A stretch of DNA of 64,000 nucleotides. It comes from UBA1535 sp002323775 (GTDB lineage Bacteria; Bacillota; Clostridia; Tissierellales; Sedimentibacteraceae). The number at the start of each line of letters is the position of its first letter. Positions within the stretch are counted from its first letter, which is position 1. The stretch covers positions 47,597 through 111,596 of the forward strand of contig DAMAHZ010000002.1 of the NCBI GenBank assembly GCA_031993545.1. Direction: 5' to 3'. A model generated the notes under the pieces. That model was not told where the DNA came from. It saw only the letters and a program-made list of their open reading frames with translations, and did not search any database. This document shows positions 17,256 through 24,396 of the stretch, piece after piece. The translations under genes and the position numbers were made by a program.

Positions 17256-17284
17256 TTGCTATTTATTAACAGCCACTATATAAT
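17256..17284 (+). promoter_or_regulatory. Promoter of the ABC exporter operon
   Basis: TTGCTA (17256-17261), 17 bp, TATAAT (17279-17284), 44 bases before the GTG start of the ATPase gene. Confidence 0.65.
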
Positions 17285-17328
17285 ATCGTTATAGATTTAA
17301 CATAAAATAAGATTTGGAGGAAAATTAA

Positions 17329-18030
17329 GTGTTTAACGTTTATAATGTTACGAAAAAATATGGCAAGGTACTTGCTAATGATAAAATCAGCTTTTGTGTT
17401 GAAGATGGACAAATTGCAGTGCTTCTTGGACCAAATGGTGCCGGAAAATCAACTATAATAAAATGTATAGCTGGTTTGTTGAGATTTGAAGGCAATATAG
17501 ATATATGCGGATTTAATAACAAATCTGTAGATGCAAAAAAAGTATTAGGATATGTTCCGGAGATGCCAGCAGTATATGATTTGCTGACAGTATGGGAGCA
17601 TTTGGAGTTCATAGCAAAGGCATATAGCCTAAGCGATTGGAAGCCTTATGCAGAGGAATTATTGACAAAATTTGAGCTTATGGATAAAAAGGATAAGCTT
17701 GGTAAAGAGTTATCAAAAGGAATGCAGCAAAAAGTAAGTATTTGTTGTGCTATATTACATAAACCTCGTGTTTTAATTTTTGACGAACCTATGGTTGGAC
17801 TTGATCCACACGCTATTAAAGAGCTTAAAAATATGTTTATAGAGCTTAAAAATCAAGGGTCTTCTGTTCTCATAAGCACTCATATGATAGACAGCGTTGA
17901 AGATTATTGGGATGTTGCTCATATAATGATGAACGGTTCATTTGCCGCAACAAAATATAATAAAACAAGCTTAGAGGATGAAAAAACCTTAGAGCAATTA
18001 TTCTTTGAAATCACTGAGAGGAAAAATTAA
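17329..18030 (+). CDS. ABC transporter ATP-binding protein
   Basis: The 233-residue protein is a single nucleotide-binding domain. Walker A is GPNGAGKST near residue 34, the signature is LSKGMQQKVS near 126, Walker B is VLIFDEPMVGLD, and the switch histidine is in STHMIDS. The KGMQQK signature is typical of ABC-2-like exporters. The start is GTG with GGAGG upstream. Its stop shares one base with the ATG of the permease (TAATG), so the two are translationally coupled. The substrate cannot be read from the sequence. Confidence 0.93.
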   Translation: MFNVYNVTKKYGKVLANDKISFCVEDGQIAVLLGPNGAGKSTIIKCIAGLLRFEGNIDICGFNNKSVDAKKVLGYVPEMPAVYDLLTVWEHLEFIAKAYSLSDWKPYAEELLTKFELMDKKDKLGKELSKGMQQKVSICCAILHKPRVLIFDEPMVGLDPHAIKELKNMFIELKNQGSSVLISTHMIDSVEDYWDVAHIMMNGSFAATKYNKTSLEDEKTLEQLFFEITERKN

Positions 18031-19616
18031 TGAAAGCGCTAGTATATTTAGTTTTTACAAATATAAAAAATTCAATAAAAGAATTAAAAAAGCATCCTGC
18101 TAAATTGATTTTGGTATTATTTTTTATTGCAATGCTAGTATTTACAATTTGGGCTGGCAATACAAACAGTCAAAACAAAGTGATGTCCGGAAATATACAG
18201 GAGCTATATGCTGGTGTTTTTGCACTATTTACAATTCTATTCATAATGAATATAATGACAGGATTTTCTTCAGGTGCAAGCTTTTTCTCCATGGCAGACA
18301 TAAACCTTTTATTCTTGACACCAATATCATCTAAAAAGATATTATTTTATGGTTTAATAAGACAGATGAGTCAGTCCTTTTTAATAGGATTTTTTCTGTT
18401 TTTTCAATACTCATGGCTTCATGGACGCTATGGAGTTGGAATTTATGGTCTATTTTCAATACTTGTAGGCTTTGCTTTTACAATATTCTGCTCTCAGCTT
18501 ACATCTATGGTTATATATTCATTTACAAATAACAATGAAAAGCTTAAAAAAGTATTGAAATCAAGTATAATTGCACTATCATTAATTGTTGTGGCATTGA
18601 TAGCTAAGGACGCCTTACTTTCATCTGATAACAATAAAATAACAACTATAATTAACTCAGCTAATTCAACATGGATATATTTTATACCTGTTGTCGGATG
18701 GATAAAGGCTGTTACAATTGGTATGATGTCGTATAATTTTGTCCAAATTGCTGTTGCCTTAGCAACAATTATTATTTATATAATAGGATTTACTACGCTA
18801 ATAGTTAAATACAATGTTGACTTTTATGAGGATGTATTGCAAGCTACAGAGGTTTCACACTCAGCAATCACAGCGAAAAAAGAAGGAAAAATTTCTGATA
18901 CACCTAAGAATGTTAAGCTTGGTAAAACAGGAATTAATAAAGGCTTTGGAACAAATGTATTTTTTTATAAGCATATGCTTGAAAACAGACGCTCCGGAGT
19001 ATTGCTTATGGATAAAACATCAATAATTTTTACTGCTATTGGGGTTTTTTTCGCTTTCATATTTAGAAACTTTGATGATTCTGTATCAAGCTTGATAGCT
19101 ATATTTGGCATGACAACTTATATGCAGATTTTTAGCATAGCATCCGGCAGATGGATAAAAGAATTATTGCTGCCTTATGTATACATGATACCTGAACCGG
19201 CTTTTAAGAAGCTCATTAATTTATTGAAAGAAAATACACTAAAAATAGTAGTTGAAGCCATTTTATTATTTACTATCATTGGTTTTATAGTAAAAGCTCC
19301 AATAAGCGATATAGTGTTCTGTATCATAGCACGTATAGGCTTTGGAATTTTACTCATGTCAGGAAATATATTGATAGAAAGAATTCTTGGCTCATTGACA
19401 AGCAAAGTATTAATAATGTTTTTATACTTTTTTATAATTATTTTACTTGCAGCTCCAGGATTTGTTATAGGGTTTATATTATCATTTAATATATATTCAA
19501 ATATAAATTTAACAATAATTTTAGGCTCAACATTCATATGGAATGTATTAGCGTCTTCACTAATTATATATCTTTGCAGAGATATACTTAATTATGCAGA
19601 ATTGAATAATAGATAA
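18030..19616 (+). CDS. Putative ABC exporter permease
   Basis: The 528-residue integral membrane protein has about twelve hydrophobic stretches and a central hydrophilic section (around 275-320). It resembles the putative ABC exporter family rather than FtsX or ABC-2 permeases with known cargo. It overlaps the ATPase gene by one base, so the two form one exporter. Whether the cargo is a drug, peptide or ion is unknown. Confidence 0.85.
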   Translation: MKALVYLVFTNIKNSIKELKKHPAKLILVLFFIAMLVFTIWAGNTNSQNKVMSGNIQELYAGVFALFTILFIMNIMTGFSSGASFFSMADINLLFLTPISSKKILFYGLIRQMSQSFLIGFFLFFQYSWLHGRYGVGIYGLFSILVGFAFTIFCSQLTSMVIYSFTNNNEKLKKVLKSSIIALSLIVVALIAKDALLSSDNNKITTIINSANSTWIYFIPVVGWIKAVTIGMMSYNFVQIAVALATIIIYIIGFTTLIVKYNVDFYEDVLQATEVSHSAITAKKEGKISDTPKNVKLGKTGINKGFGTNVFFYKHMLENRRSGVLLMDKTSIIFTAIGVFFAFIFRNFDDSVSSLIAIFGMTTYMQIFSIASGRWIKELLLPYVYMIPEPAFKKLINLLKENTLKIVVEAILLFTIIGFIVKAPISDIVFCIIARIGFGILLMSGNILIERILGSLTSKVLIMFLYFFIIILLAAPGFVIGFILSFNIYSNINLTIILGSTFIWNVLASSLIIYLCRDILNYAELNNR

Positions 19617-19641
19617 TATAATATATAAACTATATTTTTAC

Positions 19642-19670
19642 TTGAAGTGACTGTTTTAATATGATAAAAT
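19642..19670 (+). promoter_or_regulatory. Probable promoter of the DtxR-type regulator
   Basis: TTGAAG (19642-19647), 17 bp, TAAAAT (19665-19670), about 57 bases before the start codon. Confidence 0.5.
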
Positions 19671-19727
19671 TACTCATAACTTATAAAAAATCATTTATGT
19701 ATTTTATATAAAAGAAGGAGGCTAATC

Positions 19728-20102
19728 ATGATACAGGAATCTGGTGAAAATTATTTGGAGACTATTTTAATTTTGCATAACAAAACTGGTTTTGTGCGTT
19801 CTATTGATGTTGCAGAGGAGCTTAATTATTCAAAGGCAAGTGTTAGTAGAGCTATGAGCATATTAAAAAAAGAAAATCTCATAACTATTGAAAAAAACGG
19901 GCAAATTTTACTGACAAAAGATGGTGAAATTAAGGCTAACGCTATATATGAGAGACATAATACTATTACAGAATTTTTAATCAGTTCATTAGGACTAGAT
20001 TATGAAATAGCTTCGACTGACGCTTGTAGGATTGAACATATAATTAGCAATGAAACATTTAATAGAATAAAAAATTACGTAAATAAAGCAGGAGGAAAAT
20101 AA
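19728..20102 (+). CDS. DtxR-family iron-dependent regulator, short form
   Basis: The 124-residue protein has a winged helix-turn-helix (SIDVAEELNYSKASVSRAMSILKKENLI) and the DtxR dimerisation domain, but no SH3-like third domain. The metal-site sequence DACRIEHIIS places C100, E103 and H104, with H77 earlier. A Cys at this position is the DtxR/IdeR (iron) pattern, whereas MntR has Glu. It lies next to the feo genes, and three matching inverted repeats occur upstream of feoA and feoB, so I infer it represses iron uptake when Fe(II) is sufficient. AGGAGG precedes the ATG. Its stop codon lies inside the terminator hairpin. Confidence 0.88.
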   Translation: MIQESGENYLETILILHNKTGFVRSIDVAEELNYSKASVSRAMSILKKENLITIEKNGQILLTKDGEIKANAIYERHNTITEFLISSLGLDYEIASTDACRIEHIISNETFNRIKNYVNKAGGK

Positions 20103-20125
20103 TTTTCCTCCTGCTTTATTTTTAT
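20085..20125. terminator. Bidirectional terminator between the regulator and feo genes
   Basis: A perfect 16-bp palindrome (AAAGCAGGAGGAAAAT at 20085-20100 and its complement at 20102-20117) is followed on the plus strand by ATTTTTATT. The minus-strand side has TTTATTTACG. It serves the convergent regulator and feo genes and overlaps the regulator stop. Confidence 0.85.
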
Positions 20126-20127
20126 TG

Positions 20128-20274
20128 CTATTTATGACAATTTTGTGAATTAGCACATCCTGAGCATCCACTACAGGAGCTAATCGAACCAGTTTTTCTT
20201 TTTCTGTTTATCATACTTACAATAACTCCTATAAATAGTCCGAAAACTATTACAGCTACAATAATTGTTGACAT
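20128..20274 (-). CDS. FeoB-associated Cys-rich membrane protein
   Basis: This 48-residue gene has an N-terminal membrane helix (about residues 3-22), a basic patch (NRKRK), then a C-terminal Cys cluster SSCSGCSGCANSQNCHK. This matches the FeoB-associated Cys-rich family that follows feoB in many Clostridia and Bacteroidetes. Its role in iron transport is not established; handling Fe(II) on the cytoplasmic side is a reasonable inference. AAAGGAG precedes the ATG. It is 78 bases downstream of feoB on the same strand. Confidence 0.9.
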   Translation of the reverse strand: MSTIIVAVIVFGLFIGVIVSMINRKRKTGSISSCSGCSGCANSQNCHK

Positions 20275-20352
20275 AATTAACGCTCCTTTCAATTTTTAAT
20301 TAATCATATTATTATAATCAATGAAATTATAATGATGTCTAAATTTTACTAA

Positions 20353-22494
20353 TTATTTTGCACTACTTGTTTTTAAATCTTCCTTTTCTTCTGAATCCTT
20401 TTTATAAGGTACAAATAACAGATACAATAAAGATACCAGTACAAGTAAAGCTACTGCAGTCCCTATACCAAATCCATGACCACTAAACAGCATACCTAAT
20501 TGGTAAACTATAAGTGATAAAGCATAAGCAAACAATGTTTGATATCCTACTGCAAATAATGTCCATTTTATACTTCCCATCTCTCTTTTAATAGCTCCTA
20601 CTGCCGCAAAGCAAGGTGCACATATAAGATTGAATATTAAAAACGAAAATGCAGCTAAAGGCGTAAATATTTGTTGCATATTTGTCCATATTTCTAAGCC
20701 GTTTTCCGAAACTTCTTCTGCAACATTAAACAACACTCCGAATGTACTCAAAACATTCTCTTTAGCAACCAAGCCTGAAACTGTGGCAACTGCTGATTGC
20801 CAGTTTCCAAATCCAAGAGGGACAAATATTGGAGCTATAAATCTTCCTATAGACTCAAGGATTGAATCATTTGTGTCTACCATTTCAAAAGTCCAGCTAA
20901 AAGTTTTTAAAAACCATATAAGACCACTTGCCAAGAATATGATTGTACCGGCTTTTACTACGAAATGCTTTCCTTGATCAAGGGTTCTTTTTAAAACATC
21001 TTTTACTCTAGGCAATTGATATTGAGGCAATTCCATAACAAATGGAGTTTGGTCTCCAGCAAATCCACTCATTTTCTTAAGTATAATTCCCGACATAACA
21101 ATTGCCGCAACTCCTATAAAATATGCCGCTGGTGCTATAAACGGAGAACTGTTAAACAATGCTCCTGCAATTAGTGCTATAATTGGAAGCTTTGCAGAGC
21201 AAGGTATAAAGCTTGTTGTTATTATAGTAATTTTTCTATCGCTTTCACTTTCAATAGTTCTTGATGCCATTATTCCCGGTACACTGCAACCAGAGCCTAC
21301 CAACATAGGTATGATTGACTTTCCAGATAAGCCAAATTTACTAAAAATTCTATCCATTATAAACGCTATTCTTGACATGTATCCACATGCCTCTAGTATG
21401 GCTAAAAGTGTAAATAATACGAGCATTTGAGGTAAAAATCCAAGAACAGATCCAACTCCGCCTATAATTCCCTCTAATATAAGAGAATTCAACCATTGTG
21501 CAGTTCCGGCCTTTACCAAAAGCCCCTCTACAAACGGAGGTATAATATCTCCAAACAGACTATCATTAACCCAATCCGTCATCATGGTACCTACAGTAGA
21601 AATAGAAATGTAATAAACCAAAAACATGATTAATGCGAATATAGGCAAACCTAAATATTTGTTAGTTAAAATATTGTCTATTTTATCAGATACAGTATTT
21701 TTCGAATCACTTTTCTTCTTAAAAATATCTTTTTTAATATTATCTATAGCCTTGTATCTTTCGGATGTTATTATACTTTCAGAATCCTCTCCAAGATTAG
21801 ATTCGCAATTTTCAACAATCTTTCTGATAATATCAACTTTGTCATTAGATAAATTTATCTTTTCAATTATCTTTTCGTCTTTTTCAAATAATTTTATTGA
21901 AAACCATCTTTTGTTTTTAATCTCGTTTGGTAAAACTTCGTTGATTGAGGCTAATGCTTTTTCTACATAATTTGAAAAAGTGACGTTTATCAGCTTATTT
22001 GATTTATTATTAGCTAATTTTATCGCTACATCTGCTGCCTTGTCGCAGCCTTCTTCATTAAGTGCCGATGTTTCGATAACCTCACACCCAAACTTAGCAC
22101 CAAGCTTTTCCATATCTATTATATCGCCCTTTTTACGCAGCATATCTGCCATATTAAGTGCCATAACTACAGGCGTTCCAATCTCTACTAATTGAGTTGT
22201 AAGATAAAGATTTCTTTCTAAGTTTGTGCTGTCAACTATATTTATAATTGCATCTGGCTTTTCGTCTATTATATAATTTCTTGAAATTACTTCTTCCAAG
22301 CTATATGGTGACAAAGAATAAATACCTGGTAAATCTACGATTTCAACATCATGATGTCCTTTTAATTTTCCTGTTTTCTTTTCTACTGTAACTCCCGGCC
22401 AGTTTCCAACAAATTGAGAACTACCGGTCAATGCGTTAAACATTGTGGTTTTTCCGCTGTTTGGATTTCCAACTAATGCGATTTTAATACTCAT
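20353..22494 (-). CDS. feoB: Ferrous iron transporter FeoB
   Basis: The 713-residue protein has an N-terminal G domain with GNPNSGKTT (9-17), DLPGIYSLSPYS (G3) and NMADM (G4), a helical GDI-like segment, then a polytopic membrane domain with GSGCSVPGIMASRTI and SFIPCSAKLPII, the two Cys-containing gate motifs. It moves Fe(II) across the membrane using GTP-linked conformational change. The C-terminus is hydrophilic and ends without a FeoC domain. A predicted operator lies at 22681-22698 and a large palindrome lies between feoA and feoB. Confidence 0.98.
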   Translation of the reverse strand: MSIKIALVGNPNSGKTTMFNALTGSSQFVGNWPGVTVEKKTGKLKGHHDVEIVDLPGIYSLSPYSLEEVISRNYIIDEKPDAIINIVDSTNLERNLYLTTQLVEIGTPVVMALNMADMLRKKGDIIDMEKLGAKFGCEVIETSALNEEGCDKAADVAIKLANNKSNKLINVTFSNYVEKALASINEVLPNEIKNKRWFSIKLFEKDEKIIEKINLSNDKVDIIRKIVENCESNLGEDSESIITSERYKAIDNIKKDIFKKKSDSKNTVSDKIDNILTNKYLGLPIFALIMFLVYYISISTVGTMMTDWVNDSLFGDIIPPFVEGLLVKAGTAQWLNSLILEGIIGGVGSVLGFLPQMLVLFTLLAILEACGYMSRIAFIMDRIFSKFGLSGKSIIPMLVGSGCSVPGIMASRTIESESDRKITIITTSFIPCSAKLPIIALIAGALFNSSPFIAPAAYFIGVAAIVMSGIILKKMSGFAGDQTPFVMELPQYQLPRVKDVLKRTLDQGKHFVVKAGTIIFLASGLIWFLKTFSWTFEMVDTNDSILESIGRFIAPIFVPLGFGNWQSAVATVSGLVAKENVLSTFGVLFNVAEEVSENGLEIWTNMQQIFTPLAAFSFLIFNLICAPCFAAVGAIKREMGSIKWTLFAVGYQTLFAYALSLIVYQLGMLFSGHGFGIGTAVALLVLVSLLYLLFVPYKKDSEEKEDLKTSSAK

Positions 22495-22535
22495 TTTAAT
22501 TCACCTTTTCCTTCTGATAATTGATTATAATTTCT

Positions 22536-22656
22536 AATTTTGTTGTAGTGAATATATGTAAAATATCGTTACTTTGAAATGATACCTACATCGTCCGAAA
22601 TTAAAACAAGAATGTTTGGACAGGACGATGTAAATATCATAACCTACAACAAAATT
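22536..22656. repeat. 121-bp nested inverted-repeat element between feoA and feoB
   Basis: The outer arms AATTTTGTTGTAG (22536-22548) and CTACAACAAAATT (22644-22656) are perfectly complementary over 13 bp. Inside, 22579-22596 and 22623-22640 form a second stem, with ATGATA and ACATCGTCC paired to GGACGATGT and TATCAT and a short mismatch between, around a 26-base loop. No T tract follows on the feoB strand. It could be a non-autonomous mobile element (MITE-like) or a structured leader RNA of feoB. Confidence 0.65.
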
Positions 22657-22680
22657 TTAGTATATTATTAATTCAAGTTT

Positions 22681-22698
22681 GATTAGCATATGCTAACC
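22681..22698 (-). promoter_or_regulatory. Predicted iron operator and -10 box upstream of feoB
   Basis: GATTAGC-ATAT-GCTAACC is an inverted repeat of the same type (TTAGC-N4-GCTAA) as the two sites at the feoA promoter. On the minus strand a TATAAT (22703-22708) lies directly upstream, suggesting a second iron-controlled promoter for feoB inside the operon. The matching -35 is poor. Confidence 0.65.
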
Positions 22699-22734
22699 AT
22701 ATATTATAAAGATTTTAAAATTATTACATTTTAA

Positions 22735-22953
22735 TTACTCAACCATAATCATCGCAGCATCAGCTTTTCTCAAAGCAAGTTCATATCCACGCACTTTTAT
22801 TTCCATAGGATCTCCTAGCGGAGCAAACTTTCTTACAAAAATTTCAGCACCTGCTGTTATTCCCATGTCCATAATTCTTCTTTTAACAGCACCGGTTCCA
22901 ATAAGTTTTTTAACTTTAACAGTATCTCCACAATTAGTATCCTTTAAAGTCAT
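22735..22953 (-). CDS. feoA: Ferrous iron transport protein FeoA
   Basis: The 72-residue protein is a small SH3-like domain (TNCGDTVKVKKLIGTGAVKRRIMDMGITAGAEIFV, then DPMEIKVRGYELALRKADA). FeoA binds and modulates FeoB. Its promoter carries two predicted iron operators. The interval to feoB is unusually long at 240 bases and contains a palindromic element and a third operator. Confidence 0.95.
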   Translation of the reverse strand: MTLKDTNCGDTVKVKKLIGTGAVKRRIMDMGITAGAEIFVRKFAPLGDPMEIKVRGYELALRKADAAMIMVE

Positions 22954-22994
22954 ATCAATATCCTCTCTTTCATATGTAATTATAATCTATATTT

Positions 22995-23044
22995 GTTAGC
23001 TTGGGCTAACCATTTCTGATAAATTAAGTTAGCTTTTGCTAACT
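22995..23044 (-). promoter_or_regulatory. Two tandem iron operators at the feoA promoter
   Basis: Site one is GTTAGC-TTGG-GCTAAC (22995-23010). Site two is AGTTAGC-TTTT-GCTAACT (23027-23044). Their centres are 33 bp apart, about three helical turns, so two dimers could bind one face. Site two starts at about the transcription start of the 23052-23080 promoter, a typical repressor position. Confidence 0.75.
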
Positions 23045-23051
23045 TTACTAT

Positions 23052-23080
23052 AGTATACACCCCTAAACTACCTTTGTCAA
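23052..23080 (-). promoter_or_regulatory. Promoter of feoA-feoB
   Basis: TTGACA (23075-23080), 17 bp, TATACT (23052-23057) on the minus strand, immediately upstream of the two operators. Confidence 0.8.
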
Positions 23081-23165
23081 TATAAAAAATAATAATTTTT
23101 GTTAAAATCTTGTAAGATTTTGTATAACAAATTTTTATAGATAAATGCTCTTGTATAAAAAATAT

Positions 23166-23199
23166 TTAATTGACTAAAATTGTCAGTTAATGATATTCT
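23166..23199 (+). promoter_or_regulatory. Promoter and inverted repeat upstream of the ECF S-component gene
   Basis: TTAATTGAC (23166-23174) and GTCAGTTAA (23182-23190) form a 9-bp inverted repeat with one mismatch. It overlaps a possible -35 box TTGACT (23170-23175), with TATTCT (23194-23199) 18 bp downstream. The repeat may be an operator for an unidentified regulator. Confidence 0.5.
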
Positions 23200-23232
23200 T
23201 GTCCATATTTTAATAAATAAGAAGGAGTACAT

Positions 23233-23790
23233 ATGAACAGAAATAATTCTAATTTTAAACTTATTTTTTCAGCTTTAGCAATTGCACTTAATATCGTTTT
23301 AGGAACAGTAGTAGGATTAATAAATATACCTCTACTCTATTTAGACACAGTGGGTACAATTTTTTCTGCTGCACTATTCGGTCCATGGTATGGAGCGGCT
23401 GTAGGCGGTCTTACAAATATAATTCAAGGAGCATTGACAAATCCAAAAAGTATACCTTTTGCACTTGTTAATATAGCAGTAGGAATTATTGTAGGTTTTA
23501 TGGCGAAAAAATGGAAATTCAATATCGTAACATCAATAATAACAGGTTTGATATTAGCAGTAGTTGCACCTCTTATAGGAACACCTATAGCTATATATGT
23601 TTATGAAGGAATAACAGGAGATTTTAACGATGTTATTTTTACATGGCTAACTAAGTCAGGACAAACTATCTTTGCTTCTGCATTTATTCCAAGAATAACA
23701 GGCAATATTATTGATAAAGTGGCAAGCTGTGCTATAGTATCACTGTTAATAAGCAAAATGCCTTCAAAATACACTCAAGGAAATAACTAG
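23233..23790 (+). CDS. ECF transporter S component, CD3073-like
   Basis: The 185-residue membrane protein has about five to six helices and an N-terminal pattern (FSALAIALNIVLGTVVGL, then LLYLDTVGTIFSAALFGPWYGAAVGGLTNII) typical of substrate-capturing S components of energy-coupling factor transporters. It would recruit the shared ECF ATPase module, which is not in this window. It is followed after one base by a TudS-related gene, the same pairing known from C. difficile CD3073/CD3072. That pairing suggests uptake of a thiolated compound; this is inference. Confidence 0.8.
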   Translation: MNRNNSNFKLIFSALAIALNIVLGTVVGLINIPLLYLDTVGTIFSAALFGPWYGAAVGGLTNIIQGALTNPKSIPFALVNIAVGIIVGFMAKKWKFNIVTSIITGLILAVVAPLIGTPIAIYVYEGITGDFNDVIFTWLTKSGQTIFASAFIPRITGNIIDKVASCAIVSLLISKMPSKYTQGNN

Positions 23791-23791
23791 A

Positions 23792-24277
23792 ATGGAAAGA
23801 AGCAAAAAAATTGTTTTAGTTTCTCATTGTATACTAAACCAAAATACGGTTGTAAATCCTCTAGCAAGAGCCAAGGGAGCATATGTGGATATTGTAACAG
23901 AGCTTATGAAAAAAGGTATAGGCATACATCAGCTTCCTTGTCCGGAATACCGATACCTAGGTCTTAAACGTGATCCTATGACAAAGGAGCAATATGAAAC
24001 AGAAGCTTTTCGTAGCTTAAATAAAAATATTTCTAAGGATGCTGTAAATATTGTAAAGGAATATATCAATAGTGGTTATGATGTTATTGGAATTGTAGGA
24101 ATAAACGAAAGTCCGACATGCAGTATCAATGGTGAAAAAGGTATATTTATGGAGGAACTACTCCAAGCGTTAGAAAAGGAAGATATAAAGCTTAAATTAA
24201 TTGATGTGCCATCAGACTATTATGATGGTGTACAAGGTGAGAGCTTTATAAAAATATTTAGTGATTTTATTAAATAA
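23792..24277 (+). CDS. CD3072-like TudS-related putative desulfidase
   Basis: The 161-residue protein has Cys motifs like those in DUF523/TudS: VSHCILNQNTVVN near residue 13, QLPCPEYRYLG near 50 and NESPTCSING near 110. Three Cys in these contexts could hold a [4Fe-4S] cluster for sulfur removal. It starts one base after the S-component stop, so the pair is surely co-translated. Together they may import and desulfurate a thiolated nucleobase or similar molecule; substrate unknown. Confidence 0.8.
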   Translation: MERSKKIVLVSHCILNQNTVVNPLARAKGAYVDIVTELMKKGIGIHQLPCPEYRYLGLKRDPMTKEQYETEAFRSLNKNISKDAVNIVKEYINSGYDVIGIVGINESPTCSINGEKGIFMEELLQALEKEDIKLKLIDVPSDYYDGVQGESFIKIFSDFIK

Positions 24278-24300
24278 AATTTTTATTTTTAACTAAAAGC

Positions 24301-24343
24301 AAGCACGATAAAGGGTTTATTGATTTTACCCTTAATCGTGCTT
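24301..24343. terminator. Hairpin terminator between convergent genes
   Basis: AAGCACGATAAAGGGT (24301-24316) pairs with ACCCTTAATCGTGCTT (24328-24343) with one mismatch. It lies between the convergent TudS-related and flavoprotein genes. The flank is moderately T-rich on the minus side. Confidence 0.7.
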
Positions 24344-24396
24344 TAAAAACCTTTAAAAACATCTGTTCTATGCAAAAAGTCTCTACTTTTGCACTT

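Noticed and set aside
23104..23121. AAAATCTT-GT-AAGATTTT perfect hairpin between the feoA promoter and the S-component gene
   Set aside because: AT-only stem in a divergent spacer, no tail and no relation to either promoter.
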